Part shown: piece after piece, positions 6,528 to 12,974 of the stretch
How positions within the stretch are numbered: the stretch's first letter is position 1
How the letters are laid out: each line of letters begins with the position of its first letter
Assembly (NCBI GenBank): GCA_965234335.1
Contig: OZ248457.1
Location: 186,001-250,000 of the forward strand
Direction of reading: 5' to 3'
Source: Leadbetterella lacustris
GTDB lineage: Bacteria; Bacteroidota; Bacteroidia; Cytophagales; Spirosomataceae
Length of the DNA: 64,000 nt
Translations under genes and position numbers: made by a program
The notes under the pieces: generated by a model
What the model saw: only the letters and a program-made list of their open reading frames with translations
What the model was told of the DNA's origin: nothing
The model's database searches: none

Positions 6528-7534
6528 AAATACAATATTTTCAGTTAGAGCCTTGTTCGCCAGCCCTTTTTTCAATCCTTTCCGCCACCAAAATCGACTC
6601 CACCATTAACAAATCAAATCCCTCAATACCACTACCCTACTGATGTAGTCTTTAGTTTAGTCTTCGAGAATAGCCCTATGCCGTCACAGTATTCCTCAAT
6701 ATTCCCCACCTCTGAGATAAGTTATTCGTCCCAGAATTCGATACACTACCAACTATCACAACATCAAAAAATGCACCGTTCGGCGTTATGCTGCTTATCG
6801 TGCCCGCAAAAGGCCCGTGTGATGGCGACCACCCCGAGCCAAAATACGCCCGCACATTCACAGGATTACCAACCGCAAAAGCCTTCACATCAGGCACTGA
6901 CAGCGTAAACGTCGTATTCGGTATGATCCCGTAGCTTGTACCATAGTCTCTCCTCACTAAATCATAGCCCAAAAAACGATTTAAAAAAGCAGTCTTCATT
7001 GCTTGACTCAGCGGCACAGGTGCCCATCTGTAGCCTACCTCTTCGCCAGTCATTACAGCACCACGTTTCTCTCCTCCTTGCTTGCCAGATCCACCCTGTG
7101 TAGTCACTTTCAATCCCTTCACAGAAGTACCCACCACTACAATATTTCCGTCCGTATCTTCTACAAAATACACCGACCTCGCATTTTGGTCCTTCATCAT
7201 CTCAGTTACCATGGCATCGCTAAATCCCGCCATTTCATAGCCTATTATGTGCTTCCAACTCTCCGAGCCCTCAGGACCAGACAGCTCGTAATCAAAATTC
7301 TTCGTGTCATTTGGCAAAATATACTCAGCCGGAATATGATACGCAGGCAAAAACGACAACGCATTTGCCGTTACTTGCCCATTCACCACGTGAGCCTTAG
7401 TAGGAAATTCCCCCGTAAAAGCCTTAGTTATCACCTTCCAAAATCTCCGAATACCCGCAATGTTATCCTTCTGAACCCCATCTGCCGTAAAACCACTAAA
7501 ATCCATCATAACTACAATATTTTCAGTTAGAGCC
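6025..7534. repeat. 528-bp tandem gene duplication (6025-6552 and 7007-7534)
   Basis: The two blocks are offset by 982 bp at both ends, so there is no net gap between them. Compared by eye they differ at only a few percent of positions. The block covers the first two thirds of both paralogous genes plus about 25 bases of shared leader (CTGAAAATATTGTA type). Similarity drops sharply left of 6025 and 7007, where the C-terminal domains begin. Confidence 0.9.
6676..7509 (-). CDS. Phage structural-family protein, member 3 (about 277 aa)
   Basis: The N-terminal about 170 residues are shared with member 2 (MMDFSGFTADGVQKDNIAG start; EDTDGNIVVVGTSVKG block; GYRWAPVPLS end). After this point the protein has its own C-terminal domain (TFTLSVPDVKAFAVGNPVNV...GTISSITPNG). 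ATG at 7509 is chosen to match the paralogues; the open frame goes on to 7572. The sharp switch from near-identity to weak similarity suggests either gene conversion of the front half or selection for diversity in the back half. Confidence 0.75.
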   Translation of the reverse strand: MMDFSGFTADGVQKDNIAGIRRFWKVITKAFTGEFPTKAHVVNGQVTANALSFLPAYHIPAEYILPNDTKNFDYELSGPEGSESWKHIIGYEMAGFSDAMVTEMMKDQNARSVYFVEDTDGNIVVVGTSVKGLKVTTQGGSGKQGGEKRGAVMTGEEVGYRWAPVPLSQAMKTAFLNRFLGYDLVRRDYGTSYGIIPNTTFTLSVPDVKAFAVGNPVNVRAYFGSGWSPSHGPFAGTISSITPNGAFFDVVIVGSVSNSGTNNLSQRWGILRNTVTA

Positions 7535-7605
7535 AGCTCGCCAGCCCTTTTTATAATCCTTAACGCTACCAAAACGCCTTCTTATCTCAGTTTCAGTTCA
7601 GCAGC

Positions 7606-8046
7606 CTACCTTCTTCTCTCTAGCAGTATCTCACCTGTGAAGGTATCCACCAAATCATTATCAGCCATCGGCAGATATACCTTTATACTAGCATTATCTA
7701 CACATTCAAAATCCAAATGCTTCAACTCCCGTCCGCTCGGCAAAAAAAACCGCCCCGCCAAAAACATAGAATCCAAGTTATGCGGCACTATTGCACCTTC
7801 CAGCAAGTTCTGCACTACAATATTCTGCTGATTCGCCACCGCAGCTCTGCTCACATTTACCAGCACACGCCTATTTTTTTCTACACGGCTTCCGTAGCTG
7901 TCAGTCACGCCTACCACTTTCATTGGCCCCGTCACCTCCAGCCTATCAGTAGCGTATCCTACAGTATTAACACCCACAACGGATGTAATCCTTCTGGTAG
8001 CCTTCACTACCACACCGCCACTTGTACTCACCCGCACTACGCTCAT
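7606..8046 (-). CDS. Phage protein of unknown function (146 aa)
   Basis: The start at 8046 is set by an ATGA overlap with the stop of the gene upstream, a sign of translational coupling. A second ATG 12 bases earlier is less likely. The product is beta-rich (VVRVSTSGGVVVKATRRITSVVGV) and ends in a basic ERRR. The segment LPSGRELKHLDFECVDNASIKVYLPM recalls small beta-sandwich virion proteins. Coupled to the 275-residue protein before it, so the two may act in one structure. No family recognised. Confidence 0.7.
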   Translation of the reverse strand: MSVVRVSTSGGVVVKATRRITSVVGVNTVGYATDRLEVTGPMKVVGVTDSYGSRVEKNRRVLVNVSRAAVANQQNIVVQNLLEGAIVPHNLDSMFLAGRFFLPSGRELKHLDFECVDNASIKVYLPMADNDLVDTFTGEILLERRR

Positions 8047-8870
8047 TCCACTACCCATTTACCCTTGAAAATCGTATCAACCGAAGCATCAGGCCACGTT
8101 CGTCTAATCGTGTAATTATACTCACCTACTGCCCATGCAGCGGTCTGAGCAGCAGTTCTGCTCAACACCAGCTTAGTATTACCCCCTGCAAGTACAAACC
8201 CCGACCCCACGGACAGGGTAGCCAGAGGAGCAGCCCCACTAGGGGCGTTGGGCGTTATTACGCATACAAACGTATTGCCCGTTAAGTCCTCCAGCATTCC
8301 CGCCGCTACCTCAAACTCAAAGTCAACCGAAAAGCTATCGCCCTTCACCACTATGATGTCTTTCAGCTTGTATTTTCGCAAGTCTATCGCTCCTACACCC
8401 ATTATTATGTCGTTAAAATTCAAGTCACTGGCCATCTCCACATCACCACCCTTAAGGCCACCAGTCCAGCTCCAAGCCATTTCGTAGCCATTCGTACCGC
8501 CTACCGCTGCCGACACGCTCAAGCCACACCCATCGCCCACAGTACCCAGCTGTATCACCAATCCATTAGCATCCTCACAATACACCACCCATCGTCTTTC
8601 GCTATTAAGAGGCAACCACCTCAACAGCTCCAACGAAACCCGAGGCACACTCACCACACACTTCATCTCCACCTGTGCCCCGTGTCTTCCATTGCCCATG
8701 TTCATCGCAAGGCTCGCAGCCTTATCCGCAAAACGCACCACCATACCAGGGCGACCGTAGCCAAAGCCCTCCAAGCCAGCAGACGCACTATCTTCCACCA
8801 TTGCAAGGCGAGCTATATAGCCAAGATTATCCGTACCCTCCCAGTCTTCAGTAAACATCTTTCGCCCCAT
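8043..8870 (-). CDS. Phage structural-family protein, member 4, with a C-terminal beta-domain (275 aa)
   Basis: The middle (about 90-135: RRWVVYCEDANGLVIQLGT...GGTNGYEMAWSW) follows the same plan as the EDTDGNIVVVGT...GEEVGYRW block of members 2 and 3. The last about 110 residues form another domain: a KGDSFSVDFEF strand, a ..LTGNTFVCVITPN strand, then YNYTIRRTWPDASVDTIFKG, a pattern seen in baseplate- or fibre-associated beta domains. First large gene of the virion run after the one at 9159. The stop overlaps the next start by ATGA. Baseplate or neck role is inference. Confidence 0.7.
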   Translation of the reverse strand: MGRKMFTEDWEGTDNLGYIARLAMVEDSASAGLEGFGYGRPGMVVRFADKAASLAMNMGNGRHGAQVEMKCVVSVPRVSLELLRWLPLNSERRWVVYCEDANGLVIQLGTVGDGCGLSVSAAVGGTNGYEMAWSWTGGLKGGDVEMASDLNFNDIIMGVGAIDLRKYKLKDIIVVKGDSFSVDFEFEVAAGMLEDLTGNTFVCVITPNAPSGAAPLATLSVGSGFVLAGGNTKLVLSRTAAQTAAWAVGEYNYTIRRTWPDASVDTIFKGKWVVE

Positions 8871-8985
8871 TCATTAAGCTTCAAAACTATAACTTGAATC
8901 AAAAAATCAAAAGGGCAAAACCTTGATAATCAAAAATTTAGCGGGCAAAATATCCCAAAAATCGGGCAAAACTTTCCATAATAGT

Positions 8986-9053
8986 ACAGACGCCATGCAT
9001 GGCGTCTCACGCAGCAAATCCACCCCAATCAAAAACGCCATCTATGGCGTCTC
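8986..9053. repeat. Two intergenic palindromes upstream of the virion genes
   Basis: The standard form GTACAGACGCCATGCATGG+CGTCTC is at 8984-9008. A shortened form AACGCCATCTATGGCGTCTC is at about 9034-9053. They lie in the 288-bp gap between the terminator at 9075-9108 and the gene starting at 8870, so they would be in the leader of the virion transcript. Confidence 0.85.
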
Positions 9054-9074
9054 AGGATTCCACCACCCCACACA

Positions 9075-9108
9075 CAAAAAAAGACCAGAAGCAAAGCCTC
9101 TGGTCTTT
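9075..9108 (-). terminator. Rho-independent terminator after the gene at 9159
   Basis: Stem AAAGACCAGA (9080-9089) pairs with TCTGGTCTTT (9099-9108) around a 9-base loop. On the minus strand it is followed by a run of seven T. It separates the gene at 9159 from the virion operon that starts at 8870. Confidence 0.85.
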
Positions 9109-9158
9109 AAGATTAACCATTTTTAACCTTTATTCAACCTATGAAAAAAAAACACATT

Positions 9159-9686
9159 CTACTTCACACCCACCCGCTCTACCAACACCTCATTAAACTT
9201 CTTCATGCGTTTGGCTTGCTCCTGTTCTAGCAGCTCCGTCAACTGCTTCGAATACTTTCGGTGTATATGCTTCCGCCACACATCCTTATTCCAATCGTCC
9301 TCATTCAGGCTGTAGCGTTCGCCCCAGGCATTCACCGCAGCCTCGTAGTTGGGTATCATCACAAACCTACCCACACAAAACGCCAGAAATTCTCGCTCAT
9401 ACATCTTCTCCAGCAACTCGCCCAAGACCCGATAGTGGTGAGGAAGCATCATGCTCACATCCAGCTTCATTTCCACCGTCACTTGCAGAATATCCAAGTC
9501 GTCCTTAGTATCTCTCCAAACCACAGGCAGGCACTGACTGTCCAAAGGATAGAAACTCAAAGCAGCCGTTATAATCACCCCAGCTGCACTCCGCTGATTA
9601 ATAACCATATTAGCACCCCAATTACAACCATGTTCGTAATACATCTTCACGGCCCTTGGCACAGGGATATCAAGTTTGATAGGCAT
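9159..9686 (-). CDS. Phage protein of unknown function (175 aa) with its own promoter
   Basis: Not recognised. The protein is mixed alpha/beta, with a region DDLDILQVTVEMKLDVSMMLPHHYRVLGELLEKMYEREF and a basic helical C-terminus (KRMKKFNEVLVERV). The frame is open to 9737, but a consensus promoter (9707-9738) lies inside that extension. I therefore place the start at ATG 9686 (MPIKLDIPVPRAVKMYYEHG). It is a single-gene unit, with its own promoter and a terminator at 9075-9108. It stands between the replication and virion modules, a place where late regulators or terminase small subunits are often found. That is only a positional hint. Confidence 0.65.
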   Translation of the reverse strand: MPIKLDIPVPRAVKMYYEHGCNWGANMVINQRSAAGVIITAALSFYPLDSQCLPVVWRDTKDDLDILQVTVEMKLDVSMMLPHHYRVLGELLEKMYEREFLAFCVGRFVMIPNYEAAVNAWGERYSLNEDDWNKDVWRKHIHRKYSKQLTELLEQEQAKRMKKFNEVLVERVGVK

Positions 9687-9706
9687 GTTTTGCGGTTTTA
9701 ATAGTC

Positions 9707-9738
9707 CAAATTTAGACAAAAATTCGTCATAAAACAAA
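9707..9738 (-). promoter_or_regulatory. Bacteroidota-type promoter for the gene at 9159-9686
   Basis: On the minus strand, TTTG (9735-9738), 20 bases, then TAAATTTG (9707-9714). This matches the phylum consensus of TTTG at -33 and TAnnTTTG at -7. Transcription would start near 9700, just before the ATG at 9686. Confidence 0.65.
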
Positions 9739-9935
9739 AAAATCGTATTATGACAAATCTCAAAAAAACAACAACCAAAACCCTAATTCCCTAGCTAAAG
9801 CCAGTCAATACGATCATCCAATCATTCAAGCCAAAATTGTACTTTCCCCATACCCCAGACTTTCAGCAGTATTATCAGTAGCAACTCTCGGCGATTTTTT
9901 TTCTAACGCTAGCTCTTCAAACTGCAGAAATCGTT

Positions 9936-10101
9936 GTAACGCTGTAACCAGTCACAACCTTTTGACTATCAGAACCGTAACCCTGTAACCAAACTGTAAC
10001 CAAGCCAAATCAAACTTGTAACCGAACAAAACGGCCCTATTCTCTCTATTTTAGTTACTATTAAACTGTAACTGTTACAACTTTCTAAATAAAACTGTAA
10101 C
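9936..10101. repeat. Iteron-like GTAAC repeat array
   Basis: Direct copies of (C/T)(T/C)GTAAC(C) are at 9936, 9942, 9976, 9983, 9994, 10016, 10066 and 10095. Inverted copies are at 10074 (GTTAC) and 10178 (GGTTACAG). A 15-base string ACAGGGTTACAGTTT at 10174 recurs at 12901, upstream of an early gene. No gene overlaps the array. Candidate roles are replication origin iterons for the phage primase/helicase, or a regulator binding array. Confidence 0.6.
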
Positions 10102-10232
10102 TAAATAACAAATAGATAAAGCCCTGACACACAAAAAGTTGTACACAGAATTTCGCTATTCATTATTTCAGATACAGGGTTACAGTTTTTTTATAGTTAA
10201 CAACACAAAGGATTACAAAGGAAAAAACGGCC

Positions 10233-10266
10233 AAAAAAAACGGCTGGCGAAAAACTCACCAGCCGT
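10233..10266 (-). terminator. Rho-independent terminator
   Basis: ACGGCTGG (10240-10247) pairs with CCAGCCGT (10259-10266). On the minus strand a run of eight T follows. It would stop any early transcript that passes the terminator at 10543. Confidence 0.8.
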
Positions 10267-10418
10267 CAAGAAAATTGTACCATTCCATTATTTACCTTCT
10301 GTGTCTTTAAAAAATTGTACCATGCCATTATTTAACACCACTGCCGGCCACAGCATGAGCTTCAGTAGCCCAAAAACACTAGAGCAAGGCAAAGTATGCT
10401 CTATCCTGGTACTCTCAC

Positions 10419-10492
10419 CCAAACGAAGCTTATCACCAATAGCAGGGTAGTTATAAGCAGGGTAGTTCCATCCAAACGAAGCTTATCACCAA
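10419..10492. repeat. Direct repeats CCAAACGAAGCTTATCACCAA and AGCAGGGTAGTT
   Basis: A 21-base string occurs at 10419-10439 and 10472-10492. Between the copies a 12-base string is repeated at 10441-10452 and 10457-10468. The block looks like a local tandem duplication next to a palindrome. Confidence 0.75.
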
Positions 10493-10501
10493 CAGCACAA
10501 G

Positions 10502-10525
10502 TACAGACGCCACGCATAGCGTCTC
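10502..10525. repeat. Intergenic palindrome
   Basis: GTACAGACGCCACGCATAGC+GTCTCC, with one mismatch in the stem. It is 20 bases from the terminator at 10543. Confidence 0.8.
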
Positions 10526-10542
10526 CCCACCATTCCTTTATC

Positions 10543-10577
10543 AAAAAAAAAGACCTAGAGCATTACCCCAGGCCTTT
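10543..10577 (-). terminator. Rho-independent terminator after the DUF3223 gene
   Basis: AAAGACCTAG (10549-10558) pairs with CCAGGCCTTT (10568-10577), allowing two G-T pairs. On the minus strand a run of nine or more T follows. It ends the early operon. Confidence 0.75.
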
Positions 10578-10690
10578 CGAATGAACCCAAATTAAAAAAA
10601 TTATATCACACGGATGATAAAATTGATTTAATAGTCTTTAAAAAGGCAGCAATGCCTTTTCCTTATTCTCTTCAATAGCAGGCCATACTA

Positions 10691-11326
10691 CTAACCATTG
10701 CTCTTACGACGTCTCGGTCTTGATTTGTTTGCTTTTGCAGTAACGGCTCTTAGTTTAGAATTTTCATTATGAAAACTCACAAAGTCCTCAATTATCGAAT
10801 CGTCCGTAAAACAAGTAGCATCAGCATTATTCAGTGTTTTATTAATTTTTGAAAACAGAAAGTCTTCATCATACTTAGCTAACCATAGCTTAAACATTTC
10901 ATCAAATTCCAAATCATAATGGTCAATTTCAGTATTATCTCTGGTTAGGACTTCGCCAGTAATGCAGCAAACAGAAACACCATATTCAACATTTTCATCA
11001 CGGAATTTTTGAACCAGATTGCTAATTGCACTACGACAAGCATCGTTTATAACTACTTTTTTTGAACGTGGTGTAATACAATGACCATAAGAAATATCGT
11101 CAAATGAGCCGTCAAATCTATTTAACTGAAAACATCTAGTGGGGTATATCTTATGTTTTGCAATTGAAATATTCTTAATCCCTACACCTCGTTTTTCCTC
11201 CCAATCTGTAGAACATTCGAAAATGGAAAATAGAAATTTCTCCTCATCTTCATCTGTGACAATACTATTCATTCCGTACTTGTTGAGTATTTCACTACAC
11301 TTAGCCTTTTTTTGTTTATCGTTCAT
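10691..11326 (-). CDS. DUF3223 (DCL-family) protein with HNH-like tail (211 aa)
   Basis: The segment at about 48-84 (GIKNISIAKHKIYPTRCFQL, then FDGSFDDISYGHCITP) fits the DUF3223 pattern known from bacteria and from plant DCL-related proteins. It is followed by CCITGE and IDHY (about 120-137) and an Asp/Phe-rich helix, which is the HNH-like arrangement often attached to DUF3223. The C-terminus is very basic (RPRRRKSNG). A nucleic-acid-binding or endonuclease role is inferred from the family, not shown. The gene is more AT-rich than its neighbours and is last in the early operon. It may be an accessory (moron) gene. Confidence 0.75.
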   Translation of the reverse strand: MNDKQKKAKCSEILNKYGMNSIVTDEDEEKFLFSIFECSTDWEEKRGVGIKNISIAKHKIYPTRCFQLNRFDGSFDDISYGHCITPRSKKVVINDACRSAISNLVQKFRDENVEYGVSVCCITGEVLTRDNTEIDHYDLEFDEMFKLWLAKYDEDFLFSKINKTLNNADATCFTDDSIIEDFVSFHNENSKLRAVTAKANKSRPRRRKSNG

Positions 11327-11378
11327 AGAGCTTTTTTTTGTAAACTTATATATTAAAAAGTAAAATTACTATGTGTTA

Positions 11379-11552
11379 TCAGGCCACAAACTCAACTTCA
11401 AGTTCATCAAACCAAAAAACCTGTCCGCAAAAGGTAGCCAAATATGGTTCACCGTTCCTTTTCCAATCAGAGAATTTCTGTTTGACTGTATAGACAGTAT
11501 CGTTAAACTTGAATTGACTACCTTTTTTTAGTGCTTTGAGAAATACTTTCAT
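11379..11552 (-). CDS. Small phage protein (57 aa)
   Basis: The frame runs from ATG 11552 to TGA 11379 and reads MKVFLKALKKGSQFKFNDTV at its start, ending FDELEVEFVA. A basic first part and an acidic end, with the pattern KF.DTVYTVKQKF..W, suggest a small beta-barrel-like protein. Preceded by a poly-A-rich stretch. It lies between the DUF3223 gene and the decayed DUF551 copy, in the operon direction. Function unknown. Confidence 0.6.
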   Translation of the reverse strand: MKVFLKALKKGSQFKFNDTVYTVKQKFSDWKRNGEPYLATFCGQVFWFDELEVEFVA

Positions 11553-11617
11553 CTTTTTTTTTTGATATTGTTATTACTTTATTATCTGTAAATATACTCC
11601 TTGGCTGTATCTTTAAG

Positions 11618-11687
11618 AATCTGTCTGCTGTTTTAGTCCAATGCATTTTCTTCTAAGTTTTTAGCCTCAATAAGGCCGGGTTAAAAA
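11618..11687 (-). pseudogene. Partial duplicate of the DUF551 gene start with its leader
   Basis: Seventy bases match 12203-12272 with two or three changes. They include the leader hairpin and the first nine codons of the DUF551 gene (MHWTKTADR). After that the frame differs and ends after 42 codons, inside the 57-codon gene. It is a duplication remnant rather than a working gene. Confidence 0.75.
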
Positions 11688-11701
11688 TTCATTACTTAGC
11701 A

Positions 11702-11923
11702 TCAATTAAAAAGCGACAATTTATCGGTCAAATAGTTCTTAATTATTACCTTTTGCTCGTCTGTTAAGTCGGACAAATTCAACTGAACGCCATTGATTAT
11801 TTGAGCAATGTAACTCCATCGTCTTTTCATTTCACAATCGTTAATTCCGTCTATGACATCACCCAACCTTACATCAATGTCAATTTTGTGGTCAAGTTTT
11901 AATTCTACATTTATTGTTTCCAT
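11702..11923 (-). CDS. Small phage protein of unknown function (73 aa)
   Basis: The start at 11923 is fixed by the leader repeat that ends in the ATG. The N-terminal half (ETINVELKLDHKIDIDVRLG) alternates like a beta strand pair. The C-terminal half has a helix (DLTDEQKVIIKNYLTDKL). Similar short proteins occur in early regions of many phages. No family recognised. Confidence 0.65.
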   Translation of the reverse strand: METINVELKLDHKIDIDVRLGDVIDGINDCEMKRRWSYIAQIINGVQLNLSDLTDEQKVIIKNYLTDKLSLFN

Positions 11924-11961
11924 TTTCTTCTAAGTTTTTAGCCTCAATAAGGCTATATTGG

Positions 11962-12231
11962 TTATAAATCATTTGGGAGCGAGGGCAATTCCATCCAATG
12001 AGTGACACTTTCGGGATGAAGTACTGCAGGTACAGCGAAATAGACACCTTTCATTTTATGATAACCTGTTAAAGCTTTTGGGCCCCCTATTATTGTTTCA
12101 TTTTCAAGAAATCCAGTCCGTGCTATATCAATAGACACTGCTCTTCCTTGATCCCATTTTCTAACATCCCTTACAATTAAAACCTTCTTGTTTGGTTCGG
12201 GTAATCTGTCTGCTGTTTTAGTCCAATGCAT
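11962..12231 (-). CDS. DUF551 family protein (89 aa)
   Basis: It starts with W..TADRLPEPNKKVLIV and ends with VTHWMELPSLP, the two hallmarks of DUF551 phage proteins. The usual family length is 60-100 residues, so it is complete. Start at 12231, immediately after the leader repeat. Function of the family is unknown. It belongs to the early operon between DUF3310 and a small protein. Part of its 5' end has been duplicated at 11618-11687. Confidence 0.82.
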   Translation of the reverse strand: MHWTKTADRLPEPNKKVLIVRDVRKWDQGRAVSIDIARTGFLENETIIGGPKALTGYHKMKGVYFAVPAVLHPESVTHWMELPSLPNDL

Positions 12232-12251
12232 TTTCCTCTAAGTTTTTAGCC

Positions 12252-12590
12252 TCAATAAGGCCGTGTTAAAAAATTATCCTTCGCCTTATCTTTAGTAGCT
12301 GCCTCCAGCTTGGCTATTTTTCTCTCTAAGTAATCCATAGCGTTTTTCAAGTCCAGTAACTCATCCTCGTTGTTTTCTGGTCTTGCTGTGTACTTAGTAA
12401 TTGTCCTCTCCAGATAAAACTTCGCCTTTTTCAAGTCCTGCAGCTCACAGTCCTTCTTCCCTGCTCTTGCAATATACTTCACCGTATTGCCTAGTAAAAA
12501 ATCCAAGCCCCAAGCCTCGATTACTTTTATGGCTTCGTATGCGTTATCCTCACCTCCATAGTGTGCTGGGTGGTTTACTGCTTCTTTCAT
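12252..12590 (-). CDS. DUF3310 family protein (112 aa)
   Basis: VNHPAHYGG at the start, then AIKVIEAWGLDFLLGNTVKYIARAGKK and ELQDLKKAKFYLERTI, are the DUF3310 signature found in many phages, sometimes fused to nucleotide-kinase genes. A second, shorter copy of the DLKKA..YLER motif follows (ELLDLKNAMDYLERKI). ATG at 12590 has AAGAAAG upstream. A longer frame begins at 12626. The stop lies inside the leader hairpin of the next gene, so translation would run through that hairpin. Confidence 0.85.
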   Translation of the reverse strand: MKEAVNHPAHYGGEDNAYEAIKVIEAWGLDFLLGNTVKYIARAGKKDCELQDLKKAKFYLERTITKYTARPENNEDELLDLKNAMDYLERKIAKLEAATKDKAKDNFLTRPY

Positions 12591-12630
12591 TCTTTCTTTA
12601 TTATAAGTTAATTTCCAAAATTCCAATTCC

Positions 12631-12894
12631 TTATCGCCCCTTAAACAGCTCCAGCTGATTCACATTCTTTTTGTCGCCAACAAAGCCAATAGTTTCAACC
12701 ATGCTTATAGGCATGTGTTCCGCTTCTTTTTCCATCACAAACAGGCCAATTACAGCCTTGTTGCAATACTTTTCTTCAATACACTCCCTGGCATAATCCA
12801 AGGCATCATCGTAGGAGCAAAAAATGAGCCCATCATGCTGCTTCACTTTGCTGTCTATCAAAAAAAGAATATACCTCATCGCTTCAATTTCCAT
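12631..12894 (-). CDS. Phage protein of unknown function (87 aa)
   Basis: Start at ATG 12894, with a good AAGGAG 1-2 bases upstream. A mixed alpha/beta protein: RYILFLIDSKVKQHDGLIFC, then a DDALDYARECIEEKY helix, then KAVIGLFVMEKEA. The layout, a beta strand followed by a helix and another strand, is like small ferredoxin-like phage proteins. The ACAGGGTTACAGTTT string shared with the iteron region lies just upstream at 12901. Function unknown. Confidence 0.68.
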   Translation of the reverse strand: MEIEAMRYILFLIDSKVKQHDGLIFCSYDDALDYARECIEEKYCNKAVIGLFVMEKEAEHMPISMVETIGFVGDKKNVNQLELFKGR

Positions 12895-12900
12895 CTCCTT

Positions 12901-12915
12901 ACAGGGTTACAGTTT
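12901..12915. promoter_or_regulatory. Iteron-like site upstream of an early gene
   Basis: ACAGGGTTACAGTTT is identical to 10174-10188 and is the inverse of the GTAACC repeats at 9.9-10.1 kb. It lies 7 bases before the ATG of the gene at 12894, in a 75-bp gap. It could be a binding site for the protein that recognises the array. Confidence 0.4.
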
Positions 12916-12974
12916 AATTTTTAAAAAAATAATACTCTGGGGTACAGGGGCAGCCGGGCTGCAAGCCTGCCAGT

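Larger units (their letters stand above)
10102..10690. other. Gene-free stretch between early and virion modules
   Basis: I see no convincing gene from 9739 to 10690. The stretch holds the iteron-like array, two minus-strand terminators, a direct repeat of AAAATTGTACCATNCCATTA (10271 and 10312), a duplicated 21-base string (10419 and 10472) and one palindrome at 10502. A plus-strand frame of 103 codons at 10139 looks accidental. Confidence 0.6.
11645..12261 (-). repeat. Three copies of a leader hairpin before start codons
   Basis: A 32-base block occurs at 11645-11676, 11922-11953 and 12230-12261. On the minus strand it reads GCCTTATTGAGGC, TAAAAACTTAGA, then AGAAAAT directly joined to the ATG. 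GCCT/AGGC forms a small stem about 20 bases before the start. The copies precede the DUF551 gene, the 73-codon gene and the DUF551 remnant. The third copy also supplies the last codons and the TGA of the DUF3310 gene. Confidence 0.8.

Noticed and set aside
10139..10450. Plus-strand frame of 103 codons in the gene-free gap
   Set aside because: It runs through a terminator and direct repeats, has no domain and opposes all neighbouring genes.
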